DNA from: JAFLCM01 sp964510955
GTDB lineage: Bacteria > Planctomycetota > Phycisphaerae > Phycisphaerales > UBA1924
DNA length: 64,000 bases
Reading direction: 5' to 3'
Assembly (NCBI GenBank): GCA_964510955.1
Contig: CAZEDW010000009.1
Location: 43,470 to 107,469, forward strand
Positions 24,250 through 31,351 of this stretch are shown here, piece after piece. Each line of letters begins with the position of its first letter. Positions within the stretch are counted from its first letter, which is position 1. A program made the position numbers and the translations under genes. Under the pieces are notes generated by a model. The model ran no database searches. It worked only from the letters and a program-made list of their open reading frames with translations, and was not told the origin of the DNA.

Positions 24250-25306
24250 CGCGCTTCCTCCATCCTGCCCAGATGAGCCCAGTCACCAACCCCAAGCCGC
24301 ACCCCGGGGCCGGGACGGCGTACCGGAACACCGTATCAAACCCGTAGGCGCGAACCAAGACCTCGCTTGTGATATTGTTGAACTTGATCTCGTAATACTG
24401 CGGCCCCTGTGGCTCCAGGTGAAGCGACTGGGCGCCCGACACCCCCGGCCCGCCCGCCAGGGCCGCGTTGACCGCCGCCGGGTCCACCGCCGCGGCGAAC
24501 CCGCTCTCGCCGGCGAAATCGCCGCCGCCCACCAGCAGGGCGCCGTCAGGGTCAAACCCCAGCGAGGCCGCCGAGAGAAGCCGGCCCACGTCCATGCCGC
24601 CGGTGGCAAAGTTAATCGGGGTACCTGCGCTCGACAGAGAGGAAAGATCAAAGGCGCGGATGTCGCCAGTCTCCGGGCCGTCACCCGGTGATAAATCAAA
24701 CCCCACGCCGGTGAACAGCCGCCCGCCGCGGATCGCCACGCCGCCCGAGCCGTCACCGATGCCCGCAACAACCGTGCGCGACGTGAGCGCCGCCGTATCG
24801 AGCCGGTTGAGCACGGAATCAACGCCGAACACCGCGCCGGACACGAACAGCGTCGAATCCCCGCTCCACGCCGCGTCGAAGTTAGGCGTGGCGATCGAAG
24901 CAGTGGGGGAGGGCGCGGCCGGCGAGAGGTCACCGGCGTTCAGAAGCACCACGCTCGCCGCGGCGCCGGCGTTGCCGTCCCCGATGGCGATACGCGCCCC
25001 TGATGGGCTGATGCGGAGAAACGAGGCGCCGAACTGGTTGATCAGCGCAGAGTTCACCGACCCCACCTTGGCAAACGCCGAGCCGTTCACCGTGCCCTGC
25101 GCCCGCAGCTCCGACCCCACCAGCGCCAGCACCCGCCCGTCGGGAAGCAGGTCGAAAGACGAGGCGCCCGAGGGAATGTCGAATGACCCCACCAGCGAAT
25201 ACGCCGGGATCGCGCCGGACGCGTCGCGCACGCCCACACTCAAAGAGACCGCGCCGGCCGCCGCCAACGCAACAGCCGCACCCGAGACGCTTACATGTCT
25301 GAACAC
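24242..25306 (-). CDS. Beta-propeller-like surface protein with PEP-CTERM tail, first gene after a cobalamin riboswitch
   Basis: 354 residues. I use the GTG at 25306, which has a GGAG site 8 bases upstream and begins a good signal peptide (HVSVSGAAVALAAAGAVSLSVG); the frame is open upstream through the leader but without coding character. The mature part shows repeated blade-like segments (SLVGSFDIPSGASSFDLLPD, FLRISPSGARIAIGDGNAG, GFDPDGALLVGGGDFAGE). The C-terminus VPAPGCGLGLVTGLIWAGWR plus a basic end is a PEP-CTERM-type sorting signal. Its position behind a cobalamin riboswitch recalls BtuG, the surface propeller of Bacteroides that grabs vitamin B12; homology itself is not shown. The stop overlaps the start of the next gene. 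Confidence 0.78.
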   Translation of the reverse strand: MFRHVSVSGAAVALAAAGAVSLSVGVRDASGAIPAYSLVGSFDIPSGASSFDLLPDGRVLALVGSELRAQGTVNGSAFAKVGSVNSALINQFGASFLRISPSGARIAIGDGNAGAAASVVLLNAGDLSPAAPSPTASIATPNFDAAWSGDSTLFVSGAVFGVDSVLNRLDTAALTSRTVVAGIGDGSGGVAIRGGRLFTGVGFDLSPGDGPETGDIRAFDLSSLSSAGTPINFATGGMDVGRLLSAASLGFDPDGALLVGGGDFAGESGFAAAVDPAAVNAALAGGPGVSGAQSLHLEPQGPQYYEIKFNNITSEVLVRAYGFDTVFRYAVPAPGCGLGLVTGLIWAGWRKRDA

Positions 25307-25489
25307 AGGGACACTCCGTTGTCGCGTTCCGAGTCGCGCGGAACGGCTCCCGCCTGCCTGTGCCCGGGCAACGGCTGACCCCGCCGAACGCTCGGCGGAT
25401 TCAACGACGCGGTTGAGTGCGGTGGATCGCGGGGAGCGCGCGCCGACTCGACCGGCGTCCCGTTGCGCGAGGGCGCCACGTCCAACTGT

Positions 25490-25665
25490 CACAGGCAGGT
25501 CTTCCGGCTCGGGGCTTCTACAAACCCGCCTTCCCGCCGCCACGCCCGAAACGGGCAGGGCAAACAGTGGCATGGTGGGTTTGCTTCAAGCGCCCCATAC
25601 GGCGGCGCGTCCGCGGCGGCTTCTCACCGCCTTCCCTTTTCATCCGCCACGTGGCGGACACCTAT
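25490..25665 (-). promoter_or_regulatory. Cobalamin (adenosylcobalamin) riboswitch
   Basis: Read on the minus strand, the conserved blocks occur in order: AGGTG (25663-25659), AAAAGGGAA with GGCGGTGAGAAGCCGCC, a GCCACTG element, GGGAAGGCGGG, and the B12 box GAAGCCCCGAGCCGGAAGAC followed by CTGCC (ending near 25494). This is a near-textbook cobalamin aptamer. The start codon of the first surface-protein gene lies about 185 nt downstream. No clear terminator is visible in between, so control at translation or by Rho is more likely. A stem CCGCCGA/TCGGCGG is present in the leader. Confidence 0.93.
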
Positions 25666-25754
25666 GACGCGAGGAGCATACACCACGAACAGCCAAACGC
25701 AAAGAACTCAAATCACATTCTCCCCAAGACCGGTACCGCTGCTGTCCTCTCGAT

Positions 25755-25817
25755 GCACCCCCTACCATCCCCTCCCCCCTCATGCCTTGATGCCTCCTGC
25801 CTCGATGCCTTCCCCCC
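25755..25817 (+). repeat. Heptamer-phased pyrimidine-rich repeat directly upstream of lepA
   Basis: A run of C/T-rich sequence with repeated TGCCTYN units (ATGCCTT, ATGCCTC, CTGCCTC, ATGCCTT). The reverse complement matches the heptamer array in the homoaconitase gene (AGGCATGAG followed by G-runs). It occupies the place where the lepA ribosome site should be and ends at the start codon. Confidence 0.55.
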
Positions 25818-27656
25818 ATGCCCATCCGCAACTTCTCCATCATCGCCCACATCGACCACGGCAAGTCCACCCTCGCCGACCGCCTTTTGCAGTCCACCAA
25901 CGCCGTCTCCGAGCGTGAGGCCCGCGACCAGATCCTCGATTCGATGGACCTGGAGCGCGAGCGGGGAATCACCATCAAGGCGTCCGCCGTCACGGTGTTT
26001 CACAAGCACACGCCGCAGGGGGGTACGGGCGACGGGGCCAAGCCCGAGCTGTACATGCTCAACTTCATCGACACCCCCGGGCACGTCGATTTTTCGTATG
26101 AAGTCTCGCGGGCGCTGACCGCCTGCGAGGGGGCCATCCTCGTCGTTGACTCCACGCAGGGCGTCGAGGCCCAGACCGTCGCCAACGCCTACATGGCCGT
26201 TGAGAACAACCTCACCCTCATCCCCGTCGTCAACAAGATCGACCTCCCCAGCGCCAACCCCGACGGCGTGGCCATGGAGATCGAGCAGGTGCTCGGCCTC
26301 CCCGCCGAGGACTGCATCTACGTCTCCGCCAAGACCGGCCAGGGCCTGCCCGAACTGCTCGCCGCCATCTGCGACCGCCTGCCCCCGCCGCGCGCCCCGC
26401 AGATGACCCAGACCCGCGCCCTCATCTTCGACTCGCACTACGACGACTACCGCGGCGTCATCATCTACGTCCGCGTCATGGACGGGCGCCTCAGCGTCGG
26501 CGACAAGATCCGCATGATGGGCTCCGGGCGAACTTTCCAGATCACCGAGCTGGGCAAGTACACCCCCAAGCCCGTCAAGGTCGGCAAAGAGGGCCTCGGC
26601 CCCGGCGAGACCGGCTACCTCATCGCCAACATCAAGACCCTCAAAGACGTCCGCGTCGGCGACACCGTCACCCTCGACATCGACCCCGCCCCGCAGCCCC
26701 TGCCCGGCTACAAAGAGCCGCGCCAGATGGTCTTCTGCGACTTCTACCCCACCAGCGGCAGCGAGTCCAAGGGCAGCGACTTCGAAGAACTCCGCGAAGC
26801 GATCACCAAGCTCAGCCTCAACGACGCCAGCTTCACCTTCGCCCCCGTCCACTCCGAGGCGCTCGGCTTCGGCTTCCGCTGCGGCTTCCTCGGCCTGCTC
26901 CACATGGACATCATCCAGGAGCGCCTCGAGCGCGAGGGCGGCGTCGAGATCATCCAGACCGCCCCAACGGTCACCTATGAGCTCGAAACCACCGACGGCC
27001 AGACCCTCGAGATCAACAACCCCGCCGAGCTGCCCGACCCCAGCGTCTGGAAAGACCTCCGCGAGCCCATCGTCCGCCTCGACATCATGACGCCCAAGGA
27101 ATACATCGGCGACATCATGGCCCTGTGCGGCAACCGGCGCGGCGTCTTCAAGCAGCAGACACTCGTCAGCGAGTCCCGCCAGATCCTCGAATACGAGATC
27201 CCCCTCGCCGAGATCATCTACGACTTCTTCGACAAGCTGAAGTCCATCACCCGCGGCTACGGCACCATGGACTACCACCTCAAGGGCTTCAAGAGCGACA
27301 AGCTCGCCAAGGTGGACATCCTCATCAACGGCGACCCCGTCGAAGCCCTCAGCCTCATCTGCCACCGCGACAACGCCGAGTACCGCGGGCGCCAGCTCCT
27401 GGTCCGCCTGAAGGAAGAAATCCCCAAGCACCAGTTCGAGATCCCCCTCCAGGCCGCCATCGGCGGCAAAGTTGTCGCCCGCGAAACCATCAAGTCCATG
27501 CGCAAGGACGTGACGGCCAAGTGCTACGGCGGCGACGTCTCCCGCAAGCGCAAGCTGCTGGAAAAACAGAAGGAAGGCAAGAAGCGGATGAAGGCGATCG
27601 GGGCGGTGGAAATACCCCAGGAAGCCTTCATGGCTGTCTTGGATCAAGGGGAGTGA
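25818..27656 (+). CDS. lepA: Elongation factor 4 (LepA)
   Basis: 612 residues, full length. GTPase motifs are all present: HIDHGKSTLADR (G1), DTPGHVDF (G3), NKIDLP (G4). The LepA-specific C-terminal domain includes KSMRKDVTAKCYGGDVSRK with its Lys-rich end. LepA is a ribosome-bound GTPase that helps back-translocation or initiation. Start ATG at 25818; no Shine-Dalgarno sequence is present because a pyrimidine-rich repeat sits immediately upstream. The long open frame on the opposite strand (25713-28145) is its shadow. Confidence 0.97.
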   Translation: MPIRNFSIIAHIDHGKSTLADRLLQSTNAVSEREARDQILDSMDLERERGITIKASAVTVFHKHTPQGGTGDGAKPELYMLNFIDTPGHVDFSYEVSRALTACEGAILVVDSTQGVEAQTVANAYMAVENNLTLIPVVNKIDLPSANPDGVAMEIEQVLGLPAEDCIYVSAKTGQGLPELLAAICDRLPPPRAPQMTQTRALIFDSHYDDYRGVIIYVRVMDGRLSVGDKIRMMGSGRTFQITELGKYTPKPVKVGKEGLGPGETGYLIANIKTLKDVRVGDTVTLDIDPAPQPLPGYKEPRQMVFCDFYPTSGSESKGSDFEELREAITKLSLNDASFTFAPVHSEALGFGFRCGFLGLLHMDIIQERLEREGGVEIIQTAPTVTYELETTDGQTLEINNPAELPDPSVWKDLREPIVRLDIMTPKEYIGDIMALCGNRRGVFKQQTLVSESRQILEYEIPLAEIIYDFFDKLKSITRGYGTMDYHLKGFKSDKLAKVDILINGDPVEALSLICHRDNAEYRGRQLLVRLKEEIPKHQFEIPLQAAIGGKVVARETIKSMRKDVTAKCYGGDVSRKRKLLEKQKEGKKRMKAIGAVEIPQEAFMAVLDQGE

Positions 27657-27662
27657 TTGAGC

Positions 27663-28262
27663 ATGGCGCGAGCCCAAAGTCAGCCCAAAGATCGTTCGAA
27701 TCAGTGGCGTCACGTTGAAGGCTGTCCGGCGCGCAGTTTTGTTTGTGGATGGTGCGAACACCGAGTGGCATCTGACGAACGATATAATTTTAGTGGCGAA
27801 AGCCGACACACGATCCACATTTGTCCAAATTGCGCATATCCAACATTCTTTGAACGCGATGAACGGCCGAATCCTGCGGCTCCATTTTCCGATAACGTGC
27901 AGTCTGTTCCAGCAGATATCGCAGCCGTGTTTGATGAAGCAAAGCGGTGCTTTGCAACCGATGCTTTTTCGGGTTGTGCGATGCTGTTGCGCAAGTTGCT
28001 CATGCACATCGCTGTAGCACAAGGCGCGGAGTCGGGCGGAAGTTTTCAGCAGTACGTCTCCCATTTGAGCGACCGAGGCTTTGTGCCTCCAAACGGAAAG
28101 CACTGGGTTGACCATATTCGTTCTAAAGGCAACGAAGCCAATCATGAACTGCTACACACGGAGCGCACGGAGGCCGAGCGGTTGCTAGTGTTCGCTGCGA
28201 TGCTATTGCGGTTTATCTACGAGTTCCCGCAGCGATTGCCTCTTCCTCCGACGTTGAAATAA
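27663..28262 (+). CDS. DUF4145 domain protein with zinc-finger-like N-terminus
   Basis: 199 residues from the ATG at 27663 (GGGGAG about 9 bases upstream); a TTG at 27657 is also in frame. The N-terminus has paired cysteines (CGWCEH and CPNCAY) suggesting a zinc ribbon. The rest has the helical DUF4145 pattern: DEAKRCFATDAFSGCAMLLRKLL, then the HIRSKGNEANHE segment. DUF4145 occurs in proteins linked to restriction and other defence or nucleic-acid systems, but function here is unknown. The gene is lower in GC than its neighbours and has different codon use, which suggests recent transfer. It starts 7 bp after lepA. Confidence 0.75.
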   Translation: MARAQSQPKDRSNQWRHVEGCPARSFVCGWCEHRVASDERYNFSGESRHTIHICPNCAYPTFFERDERPNPAAPFSDNVQSVPADIAAVFDEAKRCFATDAFSGCAMLLRKLLMHIAVAQGAESGGSFQQYVSHLSDRGFVPPNGKHWVDHIRSKGNEANHELLHTERTEAERLLVFAAMLLRFIYEFPQRLPLPPTLK

Positions 28263-28266
28263 TGCG

Positions 28267-28399
28267 GCCGGGTGCTGAGTGCCGGGGTACGACGTCCTCG
28301 TCGCACCCCGCCTGTGGCGGTCGCGTCCGCAATCGGGGTACGCCCAAAGCGGCGTACCCCGGCACCCGGCACCCGGCACCCGGCACCCGGCACCCGGCA
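28267..28399 (+). repeat. Double-hairpin repeat, family A copy 1
   Basis: Two GTAC-centred stem-loops (28284-28309 and 28335-28360), each with GGGGTACG...CGTACCCC-type arms, separated by about 25 bp. The pair is flanked by inverted heptamers: GCCGGGT-like units on the left and at least five GGCACCC units on the right (28361-28399). Three more copies follow within 2 kb. Confidence 0.85.
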
Positions 28400-28412
28400 G
28401 ATAGTCGTGAGA

Positions 28413-28418
28413 TATAAT
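28413..28418 (+). promoter_or_regulatory. TATAAT -10 box immediately before a start codon
   Basis: A perfect TATAAT ends 5 bases before the ATG at 28424. If used, transcription would start at or next to the ATG, giving a leaderless mRNA. No Shine-Dalgarno site is present, in line with this. Confidence 0.45.
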
Positions 28419-28423
28419 TAAGC

Positions 28424-29302
28424 ATGAACACCGGCGCATCACGACGCATCGACCCCTGGTTCGCTTTTCCGCCCGACGAGGATTGGCCTCGGCTACTCGC
28501 GTGCATACGAGAAGATTCAGAGCGGCTCACGAGACTCGCGTTGGCTGCGATGGAACGGGCCGACGACGTTGGGACTGTCCTTGCTCCAATGCTGCTTTGT
28601 CTCTGTGAAGATCAGCAGGCATTTTCTCTAGCAGTCACGTCGCATCACGGCAGATTGGCCATGATCTCCGCGCGGGCGATCTTTGAATGCTCGGTAAATG
28701 CCATGCGCATCGCTGTCGGAGGGCTGGAGACTGCGAGGCTCGCTCAGCGTCATGCTGCGCAGAAGACGTTTCGAGACCTTGACAGACGTCAAGAAATCGC
28801 TGGCAGCGTAGTTGGTGTTCGTCATCCCATGGCCGACGCTGCTGTACCACCTCCGCTGGTTGCCGCCATCTCAGAGTTCTCGACGAAATCTGGGAAAGAA
28901 AAGCGCGATTGGCTTGACGAGTCAATTGAAGAAAAACTCGCATTGATTGCTGGGAGTGAGAGCCCCGCTCGAGCCACGTGCTTCTCCATGGCAATTCTCG
29001 GTATTTATCGTCACTCCTCAGAAATCTTGCACGGATCGTTCTGTGGCGCCATTTATTCTCTGGGTGAAGACGTTCGGCTAACCGCAGGGCATATTGCTGC
29101 AGATCCGCGACCCAAGAGACGCACCGAGCGGCTCGGGATCGCCATCCAGTCGGTAACTATCATGTACTCCGAGGCAGTACAAGTTATCGCTCGAATCCTA
29201 GAAGCACCAGAACTCGCTCGAGAATCACGTGAAGCGCTGCTTGTTTGCTTCCGCTCGTTAGTGTCTCGGCGAGACACCGTCAAGACTTCCGCCAAGTTGT
29301 GA
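28424..29302 (+). CDS. Helical hypothetical protein, possibly DUF5677-like
   Basis: 292 residues, almost wholly alpha-helical. MISARAIFECSVNAMRIAVG and IYRHSSEILHGSFCGAIY resemble the AbiV/DUF5677-type helical proteins, but the match is by eye only. No enzyme motif is recognised. GC content and codon use are lower than the chromosome average here. It lies between family A repeats and is preceded by a TATAAT directly upstream of the ATG. Probably part of an acquired accessory patch. Confidence 0.65.
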   Translation: MNTGASRRIDPWFAFPPDEDWPRLLACIREDSERLTRLALAAMERADDVGTVLAPMLLCLCEDQQAFSLAVTSHHGRLAMISARAIFECSVNAMRIAVGGLETARLAQRHAAQKTFRDLDRRQEIAGSVVGVRHPMADAAVPPPLVAAISEFSTKSGKEKRDWLDESIEEKLALIAGSESPARATCFSMAILGIYRHSSEILHGSFCGAIYSLGEDVRLTAGHIAADPRPKRRTERLGIAIQSVTIMYSEAVQVIARILEAPELARESREALLVCFRSLVSRRDTVKTSAKL

Positions 29303-29359
29303 TATCCGCGGGTGAAGCCGACCTGTGCGAAGCCTGTGCCGCCGACTCGCGCATCGGCG

Positions 29360-29457
29360 GCGGGTGCCGGGTGCCGGGGTACGCCGCTCTGGGCGTGCCC
29401 CGTTGTTGGTGTCCGAAGGTCCTACGGGGTACGCCGAAGACGGCGTACCCTGGTGCC
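29360..29457 (-). repeat. Double-hairpin repeat, family A copy 2 (inverted)
   Basis: Stem-loops at 29376-29401 and 29426-29450 with the same GGGGTACG...CGTACCCC arms as copy 1 but in reversed order, so this copy is inverted. GCCGGGT heptamers precede it; the heptamers on the right side have decayed. Confidence 0.8.
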
Positions 29458-29506
29458 CCCTTTGGGCCACCCGCTAAAAGGGTTCGATCGGTGATATCCC
29501 TTGAGA

Positions 29507-29549
29507 CGGCGGGTGGCCGGGCCAACCAGTGACCCCACGCGATGAAGCC
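29507..29549 (+). repeat. Repeat D copy 1
   Basis: 43-bp segment CGGCGGGTGGCCGGGCCAAC...GATGAAGCC, shared with 30116-30159 and 31023-31066. Here it is followed directly by a family A repeat rather than by family B. Confidence 0.7.
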
Positions 29550-29656
29550 GGGTGCCGGGTGCCGGGGTACGGCGTCCTCGTCGTACCCCGTCTGAGGTGA
29601 TTGCGTCCGCAAGCGGGTACGCCCAAAGCGGCGTACACCGACCCCGGCACCCGGCC
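29547..29656 (+). repeat. Double-hairpin repeat, family A copy 3
   Basis: Stem-loops at 29564-29589 and 29615-29639, flanked by two GCCGGGT units on the left and GGCACCC on the right. Same orientation as copy 1. Confidence 0.85.
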
Positions 29657-29737
29657 GCCTGCAGCGTCGTATTGATCTATTATCGCCGAAACCGGCGAGA
29701 TGGGTGGCACAGCCCCAGTGCTACACGCGGGCAATCG

Positions 29738-30154
29738 ATGACAAGGCTCCCCTCAAAATACCGCATACAACTGGGTCTATGGATGTTCGTCGCCGTCTGC
29801 TTCGTGTGGCTCGCGATCAACGTGTCGCTCGCGACCGTGTTTTTCAAACAGGATCGGCTGGAGTTGGCAGGGCGCGTCCTGATTCGGATGGGAGTCTGGT
29901 TGGTATTGATGTGGTGGCTCAACACCGGCTCGCGGCCAGCCCGGATACTGACGACCTGCCTGTCGGTCGTGGGTTCGATCGTTGGGTTCATCTATGCCGC
30001 GTCGAGTCATATTGACAGTCCCGGGTTCGCGATTCAGGCTGCGATGGCGATCTTTGCGCTGCTGACGGGAGCAATGCTGATGCTTCCCACGCCGGTGCGA
30101 GAGTATCTCGAGGGGCGGCGGGTGACCGGGCTAACCAGTGACCCCGAGCGTTGA
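29738..30154 (+). CDS. Small membrane protein, unknown
   Basis: 138 residues with four hydrophobic helices (LGLWMFVAVCFVWLAINVSL, MGVWLVLMWWLNTG, ILTTCLSVVGSIVGFIYAAS, AIQAAMAIFALLTGAMLMLP). No family is recognised. The start is the ATG at 29738; the frame is open back to 29552 but only through repeat sequence. The last dozen residues and the stop codon are supplied by repeat D, so the original C-terminus may have been replaced. Confidence 0.65.
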   Translation: MTRLPSKYRIQLGLWMFVAVCFVWLAINVSLATVFFKQDRLELAGRVLIRMGVWLVLMWWLNTGSRPARILTTCLSVVGSIVGFIYAASSHIDSPGFAIQAAMAIFALLTGAMLMLPTPVREYLEGRRVTGLTSDPER

Positions 30155-30222
30155 AGGCCCCTGATGGCTGGCATGGCCAAGTCTTCTTGGCGATGCTCTT
30201 GGTGTGTGCCCGTGGGCAGGGT
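30116..30222 (+). repeat. Composite repeat D+B copy 1
   Basis: Repeat D (30116-30159) is followed by a family B half-element whose hairpin reads GGCATGGCCAAG-TC-TTCTTGGCGATGC (about 30170-30195) and a GTGTGTGCC tail. The same composite recurs at 31023-31130. It supplies the stop codon of the membrane protein gene and abuts family A copy 4. Confidence 0.75.
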
Positions 30223-30228
30223 CACACA

Positions 30229-30340
30229 GCCGGGTGCCGGGTGCCGGGATACGGCGTCCTCGTCGTACCCCGTCTGTGGCCATTGCGTCCGCAAGCGGGG
30301 TACGCCCAAAGCGGCGTACCCCGGCACCCGGCTTCCGGCA
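30229..30340 (+). repeat. Double-hairpin repeat, family A copy 4
   Basis: Stem-loops at about 30246-30271 and 30297-30322 with flanking GCCGGGT and GGCACCC heptamers. Same orientation as copies 1 and 3. It lies just upstream of the SUFU gene. Confidence 0.85.
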
Positions 30341-30404
30341 CGGACTTCCCCGCAACCCGTTCCATCGAGCGCATGTACGCTGCCTCAACCCCGCTGGTCC
30401 CGCC

Positions 30405-31022
30405 ATGCCCGCCCCCCCCGCAGACCCCTACGGCGACCTCATCCCCGCTCGCCTTGAAGCCCTTGAGCGTGTCTTCGGCAAGCACGGGGAGTACTTGGTC
30501 AGCCCACTCCCGTTCTACCTCGGCGGCGGGCCGACGCTTGTTGGATTTCCCGATGCCGTGCCCGGAGCGATGGTGTATTGCACCAGCGATCTCACAGGCG
30601 GATGGGGATCCGGCCAGCAGCCGGGGCTCCACGGGGAGTACGAATTCGTGATGGTTGTCGAGCGCGCCGGGCCCCTCGCGCCGTTCAAGAAAAGCGACGG
30701 CTCAACCGTGGTCGGCCAGGTGGGCAGTCTGCTGACGGACCTCGCGAAGCTCAGTCTTACGACGCGGTTCCTTCCCGGGGAGACCGCCGGGCCGCTTCAC
30801 CCGAGCCTCAGACCGCTGACTCAGGCGCTGTTCGTGGACCTGACCAAGCCGCGCAGGCCATTCGAGATCAAGAGGAAGACCTACGGCCTGACCCTCGTGA
30901 TGCTCATCACCGACACCGAGTTCAAGTTTGCAAAATCAAATGGCCACGCCGAGGTGGTCCGCCGCCTGCGGGAACGCGCACTTTTCCCGATCAGCTCTCT
31001 CTCACGCCTTTCGGTCGCGTAA
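30405..31022 (+). CDS. Suppressor-of-fused (SUFU) domain protein
   Basis: 205 residues. The order of motifs (YGDLIPARLEALERVFGKHG, a central GGPTLVGFPDAVPGAMVYCT, HGEYEFVMVVERAG, and LITDTEFKFAKSNG) is that of the bacterial SUFU family. These proteins are often found in polymorphic toxin and immunity loci, where SUFU domains act as immunity or interaction modules; no toxin partner is seen here. Start ATG at 30405 without a clear ribosome site. The stop codon is directly followed by repeat D copy 3. Confidence 0.78.
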   Translation: MPAPPADPYGDLIPARLEALERVFGKHGEYLVSPLPFYLGGGPTLVGFPDAVPGAMVYCTSDLTGGWGSGQQPGLHGEYEFVMVVERAGPLAPFKKSDGSTVVGQVGSLLTDLAKLSLTTRFLPGETAGPLHPSLRPLTQALFVDLTKPRRPFEIKRKTYGLTLVMLITDTEFKFAKSNGHAEVVRRLRERALFPISSLSRLSVA

Positions 31023-31166
31023 CGGCGGGTGGCCCGGCCAACCAGTGCCCCCACGCGATGAAGCCTCCTGATGGGTGGCATGGCCAAGTCTTCTTGGCCA
31101 TGCTCTTGGTGTGTGCCTGTGGCCAGGGGTAGGGAGCATGGCCAAGCGGACTTTGCCATGCCACCC
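31023..31166 (+). repeat. Composite repeat D+B copy 2 (complete family B element)
   Basis: Repeat D at 31023-31066, then a complete double-hairpin family B element: stems at 31078-31103 and 31136-31161 with GCATGGCCAAG arms, separated by about 32 bp, ending in the inverted GTGGCATGGCC/GGCATGCCAC-type termini. Confidence 0.8.
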
Positions 31167-31256
31167 CGATACAGGCTCCCTCTGCCGGGCGGACGCCCGT
31201 CTTGGGTGTCCTACTGGGTGCTTGCCCCCCTGTGAATCACCTTCCCCCCACACCTC

Positions 31257-31291
31257 CAAAATGCACACCGGCCCGCTCGCGCAGGCCGGTG
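31257..31291 (-). terminator. Probable terminator of the PEP-CTERM gene
   Basis: On the minus strand a 7-bp stem ACCGGCC/GGCCGGT with an 10-base loop is followed by GCATTTTGG. The T-run is short, so strength is uncertain. It lies about 60 bp after the stop at 31352. Confidence 0.5.
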
Positions 31292-31351
31292 CAAGGTGTT
31301 CACATCACGTCATTCACAATCGAAGCGTCAACCCCAGGACCACGCGCCGCC

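Noticed and set aside
25713..28145. A very long open frame on the minus strand (810 codons)
   Set aside because: It is the shadow of lepA and the DUF4145 gene; the plus-strand products have clear family motifs, while the minus-strand product is compositionally biased and has none.
28361..28399. GGCACCC array as a CRISPR
   Set aside because: Units are 7 bp in direct contact without spacers; a simple tandem repeat.
29507..31066. Repeat D as an integron attC site, because it lies between small accessory genes and contains CTAAC and GTTGAAG in one copy
   Set aside because: The core boxes are not conserved between copies (GTT is lost in two of three), the segment is not a long imperfect palindrome, and no integrase is seen.
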